Notes under the pieces: generated by a model | What the model was told of the DNA's origin: nothing | Seen by the model: the letters and a program-made list of their open reading frames with translations, nothing else | Database searches by the model: none | Part shown: piece by piece, positions 13,791 through 20,355 of the stretch | Position numbering within the stretch: position 1 is the stretch's first letter | Layout of the letters: each line of letters starts with the position of its first letter | Origin: JAZNBI01 sp045586995 | GTDB taxonomy: Bacteria > Bacillota > Clostridia > Oscillospirales > CAG-272 | NCBI GenBank assembly: GCA_045586995.1 | Contig: JAZNBI010000019.1 | Coordinates: 1-20,355 of the forward strand | Direction: 5' to 3' | DNA length: 20,355 bases | Translations under genes and position numbers: made by a program

Positions 13791-15182
13791 TTATTTGGAT
13801 GTAAGATATTTATCTATCTCGTTTGCCGCCTCTTTACCTGCGCCCATAGCAAGAATAACGGTCGCCGCGCCCGTAACCGCATCTCCGCCTGCAAAAACTC
13901 CCTCTCTCGAGGTCGTAACACCGTCGGTGGTTTCGATACAGCCGCGCTTATTAACCGAAAGTCCGGGAGTCGTGAGCCGTATAAGAGGATTCGGACTGGT
14001 TCCGACTGCAACGATAAAAGTATCGGCTTCTATGTTAAGCTTTTCTCCGGTAGCTTTCGGGCTGCGTCTTCCCGAAGCATCCGGCTCGCCAAGCTCCATA
14101 ACGTCGCAGATAACCGAGCTTACGAAGCCCTTTTCATCGGCAACGATCTCACACGGATTGGTCAAAAGCTTAAAAATTATTCCCTCTTGCTTTGCGTGAT
14201 GTATTTCTTCTTTTCTTGCGGGCATTTCGTCCTCGCCGCGACGGTAGACTATATATACCTTCTCCGCGCCCAAGCGTTTTGCGCAACGCGCCGCATCCAT
14301 TGCCACGTTTCCGCCGCCCACAACGACTACGTTTTTCGATTTGATAATAGGCGTATCATATTCGGGCAAATATGCCTTCATAAGATTTACGCGAGTGAGA
14401 TATTCGTTTGCACTGAAAACGCCGCACGCGCTTTCGCCCTTGATTCCCAAAAATGAGGGCAATCCCGCGCCGCTTCCTATAAATACCGCCTCGTATCCCT
14501 GTTCAAACAACTCGTCCACCGTCAATGTGCGTCCTATGACGGTATCAAGCAAAATTTCAACACCAAGGTTTTTAAGGTCATCGATCTCGGCTTTAACAAT
14601 ATTTTTCGGAAGTCGGAATTCCGGAATTCCGTATACCAAAACGCCGCCTGCAGTGTGAAATGCTTCAAACATAGTAACCCTATAGTTCTTTTTTGCCAAA
14701 GCGCCTGCGCACGAAAGTCCCGAAGGTCCCGAACCGATAACGGCAACCTTTTTGCCCGTGCACACCTTGTGCTCGCGTTTTTCGGTCTTTGATTTATTCT
14801 TTAAGTAATAATCTGCGCAGAATCGCTCAAGACGTCCTATACTTACGCTCTCTCCTTTTATACCTCTGACACATTTACCCTCGCACTGAGTTTCCTGAGG
14901 GCAAACACGTCCGCAAACCGCGGGGAGCGCATTAGTTGTCTTTATAATTTCATAAGCGCCTATAAAATCTCCCTCGGCTACCTTGGAAATAAACTCAGGA
15001 ATTCTGACACCCACGGGACATCCTGCAACACAAAGCGGATTTTTGCAATTAAGGCAACGCGATGCCTCCGCAATCGCCTCCTCCTCGGTATATCCGAAAG
15101 CAACCTCCTCAAAGTTTTTATTTCTAAGTTGAGGATCGGCCTCACCCATCGGAACCTTTTTCATTTTATCAACATTAATCAT
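13791..15182 (-). CDS. nfnB: NfnB-like subunit of NADH-dependent ferredoxin:NADP+ oxidoreductase (glutamate synthase small-subunit family)
   Basis: A 463-residue iron-sulfur flavoprotein. The N-terminal domain carries eight cysteines for two [4Fe-4S] clusters: Cys43, 46, 51, 55 (CLNCKNPLCVAGCP) and Cys90, 94, 100, 104. A FAD fold (VAVIGSGPSGLSCAGAL from 147) and an NADP(H) fold (VVVGGGNVAMDAARCAKRLG, then VYRRGEDEMPARKEE) follow, with a final FAD motif (GVFAGGDAVTGAATVI). This architecture is shared by the glutamate synthase small subunit. The adjacent NfnA-type partner and absence of a large glutamate synthase subunit favour Nfn, which couples NADPH oxidation and NAD+/ferredoxin reduction by flavin-based bifurcation. 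Its start (15182) overlaps the nfnA stop by eight bases. Confidence 0.85.
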   Translation of the reverse strand: MINVDKMKKVPMGEADPQLRNKNFEEVAFGYTEEEAIAEASRCLNCKNPLCVAGCPVGVRIPEFISKVAEGDFIGAYEIIKTTNALPAVCGRVCPQETQCEGKCVRGIKGESVSIGRLERFCADYYLKNKSKTEKREHKVCTGKKVAVIGSGPSGLSCAGALAKKNYRVTMFEAFHTAGGVLVYGIPEFRLPKNIVKAEIDDLKNLGVEILLDTVIGRTLTVDELFEQGYEAVFIGSGAGLPSFLGIKGESACGVFSANEYLTRVNLMKAYLPEYDTPIIKSKNVVVVGGGNVAMDAARCAKRLGAEKVYIVYRRGEDEMPARKEEIHHAKQEGIIFKLLTNPCEIVADEKGFVSSVICDVMELGEPDASGRRSPKATGEKLNIEADTFIVAVGTSPNPLIRLTTPGLSVNKRGCIETTDGVTTSREGVFAGGDAVTGAATVILAMGAGKEAANEIDKYLTSK

Positions 15183-16032
15183 TTTCGAGTTCCTCGGCTT
15201 TCTTAAGTAAATTACAGTTATAATCTCTGACTGCGGTCTGCTCCATATCGGTATATGTACGATTTCTTTTTATAAGCTCGTCAAAATCAACCAAATGGCC
15301 GTCGAAATCAGGTCCGTCGATACAAGCAAATTTAATTTTGTTGTCAACTGTAACTCTGCATCCTCCGCACATTCCCGTGCCGTCGATCATAATAGGATTC
15401 ATACTGACAATAGTCTTTATGCCGTACTGCTTGGTAAGCAAGCAAACAAATTTCATCATGATCGGAGGACCTATCGCAATAACAAGGTCATAGTTTGCCC
15501 CATTTTCTATATTTTGCTTTAATGCGTCGGTAACAAGCCCTTTTCTTCCGTTAGAGCCGTCGTCGGTCATAATAATAAGATTTTCGCAAACCTTTTCCAT
15601 CTCATTTTTGAGAATAATGAGCTCCTCGTTGCGGAACCCTGCTATAATATCAACCGAAGCTCCATTTTCAAAAAGCGCCTTTGCCTGAGGATATGCGATA
15701 GCGCAACCAAGACCTCCTCCTATTACGGCAACCTTTTTGTATCCGTCCAATTCGGAAGGATTTCCTAACGGGCCTACGAAATCAAGCAACTCATCTCCTT
15801 CTTTAAGAGCTCCGAGGAGCATTGTTGATTTTCCTACTTTTTGAAAAATAACAGAAACGGTTCCTTTTTCTCTGTCATAATCTGCAATGGTCAGCGGAAC
15901 ACGTTCGGATGTTTCGTTAACTCTAAAAATAATAAACTGCCCGGGGAGCGCTTTGCGTGCGACATTAGGCGCGTAAACAGACATATAATCCGTCGTGGGA
16001 TTAATGGCTCTTTTTTCGATTATCTTGAACAT
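15175..16032 (-). CDS. nfnA: NfnA-like subunit (FAD, NAD and [2Fe-2S]; ferredoxin-NADP reductase family)
   Basis: A 285-residue protein. It has a flavin-binding barrel (RVPLTIAD, 44-51), an NAD-binding domain (VAVIGGGLGCAIAYPQAKAL, 101-120; then IAIGPPIMMKFV, 186-197) and a C-terminal [2Fe-2S] site with Asp217 and Cys222, Cys225 and Cys237 (DGTGMCGGCRV ... FACIDGPDFDGH). An aspartate with three cysteines is the ligand set described for NfnA; the related dihydroorotate dehydrogenase electron-transfer subunit PyrK uses four cysteines. The ATG at 16032 has GGAGAT upstream. With nfnB it forms a two-gene operon. A second possibility is a sulfide dehydrogenase-type (SudAB) assignment, which is the same family. 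Confidence 0.88.
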   Translation of the reverse strand: MFKIIEKRAINPTTDYMSVYAPNVARKALPGQFIIFRVNETSERVPLTIADYDREKGTVSVIFQKVGKSTMLLGALKEGDELLDFVGPLGNPSELDGYKKVAVIGGGLGCAIAYPQAKALFENGASVDIIAGFRNEELIILKNEMEKVCENLIIMTDDGSNGRKGLVTDALKQNIENGANYDLVIAIGPPIMMKFVCLLTKQYGIKTIVSMNPIMIDGTGMCGGCRVTVDNKIKFACIDGPDFDGHLVDFDELIKRNRTYTDMEQTAVRDYNCNLLKKAEELEND

Positions 16033-16070
16033 TTTAATACATCTCCGATTCGTAAATAAAAGATGTAATT

Positions 16071-16099
16071 ATTATAACAAATTTTCTTGCAAAATGCAA
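16071..16099 (-). promoter_or_regulatory. Promoter of nfnAB
   Basis: On the minus strand TTGCAT (-35, 16094-16099), 17 bases, TATAAT (-10, 16071-16076). It is back to back with the proC promoter, only 21 bases separating the two -35 elements. Confidence 0.78.
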
Positions 16100-16120
16100 T
16101 ATGTAAATTTTCATATTTAG

Positions 16121-16149
16121 TTGAATTAAAAAGAAAGTTATGGTATAAT
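16121..16149 (+). promoter_or_regulatory. Promoter of proC
   Basis: TTGAAT (16121-16126), 17 bases, TATAAT (16144-16149) preceded by TGG (extended -10). The leader before the proC start is about 45 bases. Confidence 0.8.
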
Positions 16150-16200
16150 ATATACAAAATTCAGCATTATTTGCAAAACAGTAAATATAGGGAGTCCAAA

Positions 16201-17013
16201 ATGCATAAGAAAATTGCTTTCATCGGCGTCGGCAATATGGCAGGCGCAATTATATCGGGGATAACGTCTTCATCAAATCCAATTGACTTTAACGATATAG
16301 TAATGTACGACACGAACAAAAACCAAACGGCGCGCTTTACACCCTACGGTGCTTATGACGCCGATTCGATTGAAAATGCGGTTTCGCTTTGCGATTGCGT
16401 TGTACTTTCGGTAAAGCCGCAAAACTATCCCGAGGTGCTTGCAGACCTCGGCAAAATAAAAAATGCCGATAAAAAGCTTTATATATCCATCGGTGCGGGT
16501 ATTCCCATGTCAAGCGTCACCGACGCTGTCGGCAACGTCGGAGTTGTCAGAGTTTTACCAAATACGCCTATGCTTATCGGAATGGGTGTCAGCGCAATGT
16601 GCCGCAACTCTTTCGCAACCGATGATGATTTTGACTTCGTACGCTCAATATTTGAGGCAACGGGAAAGGTTATTGTTATTGACGAAAGCGAAATGAACCG
16701 TATTATATCGGTCACGTCCTCCTCTCCCGCCTATGTTTTCCTTTTCATAAAAGCAATCTACGAAGGAGCGCTTTCGCAAGGGCTCGAAACAGACGGGCTC
16801 CTCTCGGCTGTTTGCGATACCGTTATCGGTTCTGCTCAAATGCTCAAAGAAAGTCAAAAAACGCCCGAGGAGCTTATACAAATAGTGGCTTCAAAGGGTG
16901 GAACCACCGAAAGGGCTCTCGGCGAGCTTAATAATTTTGATTTTTCAAAAGCAATTATCTCGGCAATGAAAAAATGTACCGATCGCGCAGATGAGCTCGG
17001 CTCTGTAAAGTAA
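16201..17013 (+). CDS. proC: Pyrroline-5-carboxylate reductase
   Basis: A 270-residue enzyme for the last step of proline synthesis, reducing 1-pyrroline-5-carboxylate with NAD(P)H. It shows the N-terminal nucleotide-binding motif IAFIGVGNMAGAIISGI (5-21), the VLSVKPQ segment, VVRVLPNTPMLIGMG, and the C-terminal dimer/substrate region (SSSPAYVFLFIKAI, then GGTTERAL at 233-240). The length is normal. The start is the ATG at 16201, with GGGAG six to seven bases upstream; an in-frame ATG at 16087 lies before the promoter. proA and proB are not in the window. It is the first of three genes on the plus strand. Confidence 0.95.
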   Translation: MHKKIAFIGVGNMAGAIISGITSSSNPIDFNDIVMYDTNKNQTARFTPYGAYDADSIENAVSLCDCVVLSVKPQNYPEVLADLGKIKNADKKLYISIGAGIPMSSVTDAVGNVGVVRVLPNTPMLIGMGVSAMCRNSFATDDDFDFVRSIFEATGKVIVIDESEMNRIISVTSSSPAYVFLFIKAIYEGALSQGLETDGLLSAVCDTVIGSAQMLKESQKTPEELIQIVASKGGTTERALGELNNFDFSKAIISAMKKCTDRADELGSVK

Positions 17014-17025
17014 TATTTTTCGCAA

Positions 17026-17068
17026 CCTCTCCATAGATATATACTGAACAAATATATTACGGGGAGAG
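17026..17068 (+). other. Possible stem covering the ribosome binding site of the SpoIIM-like gene
   Basis: CTCTCC at 17027-17032 is complementary to GGAGAG at 17063-17068, which is the core of the GGGGAGAG ribosome binding site for the start at 17075. ATAT-rich arms between them can add weaker pairs. This lies in the 61-base gap after proC. Only complementarity is seen; no ligand or regulator is implied. Confidence 0.35.
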
Positions 17069-17074
17069 ATGTAA

Positions 17075-17734
17075 ATGAAAACGGAGCTTGAAAAAAAACT
17101 GCGAAAAAATATTTTAACACGCAATTCTCCGAATTACGCAAAGCTCAAATCACTGTCGATATGCTTTGCATTATATGTTTTTTCATACATCATGGGAAAT
17201 CTGTTCAACTATTTTTTTGAATTTGATATCTCGGATTCTGTTAATTCACGTATTGTAGAATATTTTACGGTAAAAATAGATACGTCTTGTGGTATAAAGG
17301 GATTCGCTCTTGCTGTCGCAAATGCCTCATTCCCCGACCTGCGCAATCTTATGATAGTTTTTGCTTCGGGATTTACCTTCTTTTGCGCGACCGCAATAGC
17401 GCTTACCATAGTATTCAAGGGGTTTTCGTTTGGATTTTCCGCCGCATATCTTTCTGAAGCAATCGCTTCGGGAGATATTGTCTTTAAAAACGCGCAATTT
17501 GCATTTATCCTTTATGTAGCGATAAACGTACTTATTTCAACCGCATTGATCTACCTTTCGTCCGAAGCCGTTATTTTCGGATATAAATTTCGCAATCTGC
17601 CCGATTATCGTCGCACTTTGTTTCGTTCGCCGATTTTATATAGGTACATTTTATCATTCTTATCAATATTCGGGTTATCAATTATACTAAACGCGGGATA
17701 TTCTTTGATTATAAACAATATCATCTCCGCATAA
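17075..17734 (+). CDS. SpoIIM-like multi-pass membrane protein
   Basis: A 219-residue integral membrane protein with a basic N-terminus and membrane segments at about 27-47, 91-115, 117-133, 140-165 and 190-215. The central pattern LMIVFASGFTFF ... IVFKGFSFGFSAAYL resembles the corresponding region of the stage II sporulation protein M (SpoIIM/DUF95) family. In Bacillus that family works with SpoIID and SpoIIP during engulfment of the forespore, but members also occur outside sporulation. It starts at the ATG at 17075 after a strong GGGGAGAG site and lies 25 bases before the next gene. The match rests on recognition of one region, so the family call is moderate and a sporulation role is only possible. 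Confidence 0.6.
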   Translation: MKTELEKKLRKNILTRNSPNYAKLKSLSICFALYVFSYIMGNLFNYFFEFDISDSVNSRIVEYFTVKIDTSCGIKGFALAVANASFPDLRNLMIVFASGFTFFCATAIALTIVFKGFSFGFSAAYLSEAIASGDIVFKNAQFAFILYVAINVLISTALIYLSSEAVIFGYKFRNLPDYRRTLFRSPILYRYILSFLSIFGLSIILNAGYSLIINNIISA

Positions 17735-17759
17735 TAAATTCATAAAGAGGTCGAAAAAA

Positions 17760-18737
17760 TTGGAACTTAAAAATTTTAAGCTGTTTAATTTTAATAAGGA
17801 TGGCAAGGGTGTAGAAAAAGAAGAAATGGGGCCGCCTAATTTAAAGTTTTTTTTCAAGCTTTTGTGGCGTAAATTTTCACGCTTGATTTCGCTTAACCTT
17901 GCTATGCTTCTTATAATTGTGCCCCTTGTTGCCGTTTTTCTTGCATATCTGTGGGCACCCACGACCCCCGCGCAAGAAAATATCGCTTTCCCCGCGCTGT
18001 TCGGAATTGATACGATTTCCGAAAGCCGACTGGCATCGTTGCTTCTTACGGTAAACGATTCTCAGCTCGCTATGCCTATTATGACTCCAACGGTTATCAC
18101 TGTATTTGTTGTTTCCGCAATTCTGATGATAACTACATTCGGATGGCAAAATGTCGGTGCTACTTATGTTCTTCGCGAAATGGTTACGGGAAATCCGGTG
18201 TTCATAATCTCGGATTATAAATACGCCATCAAAAAGAATGTCAAGCAGGGCTTTTTGCTCGGAGTTATTGATTTTTCAATAATTGCATTACTTTGCTTTG
18301 ATATATTTTATTTCTACTTTGTAACCGGTTCGTTTGCACTTGATATGATGTTCTTTATCGTGTGCGGAATTGCGATACTTTATTTCTTTATGAGATTTTA
18401 TTTGTATCTTATGGCAATTACATTTGATTTGTCAATAAAAAAGCTTTTCAAAAACGCGCTCATATTCGCCGTACTCGGAATAAAACGAAATCTTATGGCA
18501 ACTCTCGGTATCGTTGCTTTGATCGCGTTTAATATTGCGCTTATAATGCTTCTACTCCCCGTGGGAATAATTATTCCTCTTATCCTTCCCTTCTTGTATT
18601 TTCTGTCTTTTGCATCGTTTATAATCGTATATTCGGCATACCCGAATATTAAAAGGTATATGATTGACCCATATACAAATGAAAACGAATCCCCCGACGA
18701 AATCGAGGGCTCAGAGGAATATACAGAAGAACAGTAA
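17760..18737 (+). CDS. DUF624-like (YesL-type) membrane protein
   Basis: A 325-residue membrane protein. A polar N-terminus (1-27) is followed by a segment rich in basic and aromatic residues, then hydrophobic segments at about 43-67, 110-130, 162-190, 193-220 and 240-285, and a very acidic tail (about 303-325). The region with YVLREMVTGNPVF, a basic FK/KK loop and the following helix pairs looks like the DUF624/YesL family, often found with carbohydrate-related genes, but its function is unknown and my match is tentative. The start appears to be a TTG at 17760, because AAGAGGT lies eight bases upstream; the next ATG (17826) has only a weak site. It forms an operon with the SpoIIM-like gene. 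Confidence 0.6.
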   Translation: MELKNFKLFNFNKDGKGVEKEEMGPPNLKFFFKLLWRKFSRLISLNLAMLLIIVPLVAVFLAYLWAPTTPAQENIAFPALFGIDTISESRLASLLLTVNDSQLAMPIMTPTVITVFVVSAILMITTFGWQNVGATYVLREMVTGNPVFIISDYKYAIKKNVKQGFLLGVIDFSIIALLCFDIFYFYFVTGSFALDMMFFIVCGIAILYFFMRFYLYLMAITFDLSIKKLFKNALIFAVLGIKRNLMATLGIVALIAFNIALIMLLLPVGIIIPLILPFLYFLSFASFIIVYSAYPNIKRYMIDPYTNENESPDEIEGSEEYTEEQ

Positions 18738-18740
18738 AAC

Positions 18741-18795
18741 AAATCGGTCGGCTTCAACACTGTGATTTAAGAGCAGAAACCGACCGATTTTTATT
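18741..18795. terminator. Bidirectional terminator between convergent genes
   Basis: AAATCGGTCGG (18741-18751) pairs with CCGACCGATTT (18780-18790), and TTC/GAA adds three pairs after one mismatch. TTTTTATT follows on the plus strand and TTTGTTTT on the minus strand. It can serve both the DUF624-like gene and radC. Confidence 0.85.
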
Positions 18796-18819
18796 GTCTG
18801 ACTAAAATATTATGTATTT

Positions 18820-19557
18820 CTATTTTTTCTCGTTATAGAAGGTCAAAAAGAAGTCCTCATCAATTTCACCGCTTATCGGCGAAGCCCTGAAAACACCTTT
18901 TTGTTTACGCATAATAGGCGTAAAATTGTTACCTGATACGATAATATGCTCTAATAAATGAATTCCCATCAAATTAAAAGCTCTCTCGATTTCGTGAGTC
19001 ATATCAATATCCATTCCTGACGGAATCGCGATCCCATTTGGGTGATTGTGAGAAAGAACAACAGCCGAAGCATGTTTTGAGATAGCTTTTTCTACAAGCA
19101 AACGAGGAATAATACTGCTTTCGTTAACCGTTCCGTCCATTATTTTTTCGCAGCCGAGCAGTTCAAGACGATTGTTAAACATCATCATGTATATACGCTC
19201 GACCTGAATACCGACGTAACGAGCCACAAGGTATCTTCCGATTTTATCAAGTGTGGAATAGCATTTTTCCTCATCGACCGAATCAATGGCATATGCTCTC
19301 GCAAAAGATGAAATAAGCTTTATAAGCACCGCGGTATTTTGTGTGACCTGTGCGACATTCATAATATCCTCGCAGGTAGCGTCGAAAACGCCTTTCACAG
19401 AGCCAAAGCTTTCAATAAGCTTTCGTGCGATAAGCGTCGTGTCTTTACGCGGAATTGAATAGTAAAGCAGCATTTCAAGCTTTTCATAATCCTGAAAAAT
19501 ATCAAATCCATATTGCAAAAACTTTTCTTTTTGACGCAAACGATGACCTTCTGCCAT
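18820..19557 (-). CDS. radC: RadC/JAB-domain protein
   Basis: A 245-residue protein of the RadC family. The N-terminal part (about 15-90) holds a helix-hairpin-helix-like region (GSVKGVFDATCEDIMNVAQV). The C-terminal JAB domain (about 105-225) carries the JAMM metal motif HNHPNGIAIPSGMD, with ligands His170, His172 and Asp183 and Ser180. The usual opening SxxDRxPREK is replaced by GHRLRQKEKFLQYG, as often in clostridial copies. The biochemical role of RadC is unsettled; a direct role in DNA repair was withdrawn for the E. coli protein. The ATG at 19557 has GGAGGA five bases upstream. It lies eight bases after tcdA and is probably co-transcribed with it. Confidence 0.9.
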   Translation of the reverse strand: MAEGHRLRQKEKFLQYGFDIFQDYEKLEMLLYYSIPRKDTTLIARKLIESFGSVKGVFDATCEDIMNVAQVTQNTAVLIKLISSFARAYAIDSVDEEKCYSTLDKIGRYLVARYVGIQVERIYMMMFNNRLELLGCEKIMDGTVNESSIIPRLLVEKAISKHASAVVLSHNHPNGIAIPSGMDIDMTHEIERAFNLMGIHLLEHIIVSGNNFTPIMRKQKGVFRASPISGEIDEDFFLTFYNEKK

Positions 19558-19565
19558 AACTCCTC

Positions 19566-20264
19566 CTATAAATTTATTAAATCCTTTATTACCTCCGAAG
19601 CAATTAAAAGCCCCGCTACTGCAGGAACGATAGAGTTGCTTGCAGGAGCGCGTCCGAGTTCGTCAAACGATGTAACCGTATTAGGTATTTCCGTAGAATA
19701 AACGACCTTGAGCGAATCGATAGCATTTTCACGGCAAAGCTTTCGCATTATTTTCGCAAGTGGACATGTTGTGGTTTTATATATATCCGAAATTTCAAAT
19801 TTCATAGGGTTTTGCTTATTCCCCGTCCCCATACACGATATGATAGGAATATTTTTTTCTTTTGCGCGCTTGACGATTTCAAGCTTTCCGCTGACAGTAT
19901 CGATAGCATCTATAACATAATCAAAATTTGAAAAATCAATCTGCTGTGAGCTTTGCGGCAAAAATCTCATACGGTGCTCTACTACGGTTGCCGACGGATT
20001 TATATCAAGGATTCTTGCCTTGGCGACCGAGGTCTTACAGCTGCCTATCGTGCTGTGAAGCGCAATTATCTGTCGATTGATATTTGTGATTTCGACCACA
20101 TCATCGTCAACGAGCTCAAATGCGCCTATACCGCTGCGAGCAAGTGCCTCGACAACGTATCCTCCAACGCCTCCGATTCCGAAAATTGCGACGCGTGAGG
20201 ATTCCATTTTTTTAATTGCTTCCTCGCCCAAAAGCGCGGCAGTCCTTGAAAATTGAACATTCAT
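19566..20264 (-). CDS. tcdA: tRNA threonylcarbamoyladenosine dehydratase (E1-like ThiF family)
   Basis: A 232-residue E1-like ATP-dependent enzyme that cyclises t6A to ct6A at position 37 of ANN-decoding tRNAs. Visible features are the adenylation-domain glycine loop IFGIGGVGGYVVEALARSG (27-45), the acidic VDDDVVEITNINRQ segment (52-65) with the conserved Asn/Arg, DAIDTVSGK (119-127), Cys144 in ISCMGTGNK, and the C-terminal APASNSIVPAVAGLLIAS. The order and length fit TcdA (CsdL); MoeB and ThiF usually carry a CxxC zinc pair not seen here. Its ATG overlaps the stop of the upstream gene in ATGA, so it is translationally coupled to it. Confidence 0.85.
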   Translation of the reverse strand: MNVQFSRTAALLGEEAIKKMESSRVAIFGIGGVGGYVVEALARSGIGAFELVDDDVVEITNINRQIIALHSTIGSCKTSVAKARILDINPSATVVEHRMRFLPQSSQQIDFSNFDYVIDAIDTVSGKLEIVKRAKEKNIPIISCMGTGNKQNPMKFEISDIYKTTTCPLAKIMRKLCRENAIDSLKVVYSTEIPNTVTSFDELGRAPASNSIVPAVAGLLIASEVIKDLINL

Positions 20265-20355
20265 CCTACTTTTATCCCTTCTGAGCCACGCACATAAGCG
20301 CCGTATTTGGAAGCAATTTTACAAAGCTCGGAATATTCGGCATTATCATTTCCGG
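20261..20355 (-). CDS. C-terminal end of an unrecognised protein (partial)
   Basis: On the minus strand a frame is open from the window edge to a TGA at 20261-20263 that overlaps the tcdA start codon (ATGA). The visible 30 residues end in CKIASKYGAYVRGSEGIKVG. I do not recognise the family. The four-base overlap and ordinary codon choice favour this frame over a second open frame, which ends in a TAA about 15 bases before the tcdA start. The gene begins beyond the window. Confidence 0.6.
   Translation of the reverse strand, partial: GNDNAEYSELCKIASKYGAYVRGSEGIKVG

Noticed and set aside
13791..15182. Annotation as the small subunit of glutamate synthase
   Set aside because: The domain plan is compatible, but the overlapping NfnA-type partner and absence of a large glutamate synthase subunit in the window favour NfnB.
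20265..20355. Alternative minus-strand frame at the right edge ending in CVAQKG
   Set aside because: It stops short of the tcdA start without overlap, while the other frame overlaps in ATGA and has a more protein-like composition.
1..20355. Mobile element, prophage, CRISPR array or defence island
   Set aside because: No transposase, integrase, phage structural gene, repeat-spacer pattern or nuclease/helicase cluster was found; RadC alone is not evidence of a mobile element.

Overview
The window looks like chromosomal DNA of an uncultured low-to-mid GC member of the Clostridia (Firmicutes), probably anaerobic and possibly spore-forming. This rests on strong GGAGG-type ribosome binding sites, TTGACA/TATAAT promoters, frequent T-rich hairpin terminators, an NfnAB-type flavin transhydrogenase, a SpoIIM-like membrane protein, an ECF sigma factor paired with a DUF4367-type protein, and an XRE regulator of a kind common in clostridia. 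I see no rRNA, tRNA, CRISPR array, transposase, integrase or phage gene.

Layout. (1) 1-2165: the tail of an unrecognised gene, a small secreted protein, and a sigma-factor/membrane-regulator pair. (2) 2323-8740: one minus-strand operon, read E2 - E3 - fused E1 alpha/beta - lipoate ligase. It encodes a complete lipoyl-dependent 2-oxoacid (or acetoin) dehydrogenase complex plus the enzyme that attaches its lipoyl group. (3) 8773-11690: a SorE-like hexitol-phosphate dehydrogenase and an MtlD-like mannitol-1-phosphate 5-dehydrogenase, transcribed divergently from two closely spaced extended -10 promoters. (4) 11701-13625: a minus-strand operon of an XRE/TPR-like regulator, a small lipoprotein and a GNAT acetyltransferase. 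(5) 13741-16099: nfnA-nfnB. (6) 16121-18795: proC, a SpoIIM-like gene and a DUF624-like membrane gene on the plus strand. (7) 18820-20355: the end of an unrecognised gene, tcdA and radC on the minus strand.

How the genes may fit together (inference): hexitol-phosphate oxidation supplies fructose-6-phosphate and NADH. The 2-oxoacid dehydrogenase complex makes acyl-CoA and NADH from a downstream 2-oxoacid. NfnAB then interconverts NADH, NADPH and reduced ferredoxin, and ProC consumes NAD(P)H. The redox theme is shared, but each block has its own promoter and terminator, so this is neighbourhood and not one system.

No clearly new system is visible. The points most worth checking are the enlarged E1 alpha half (an insertion and a stretched thiamine-diphosphate motif), the regulator/lipoprotein pair as a possible peptide-signalling module, the perfect hairpin between E1 and lplA, and the shared divergent promoter region of the hexitol-phosphate genes.
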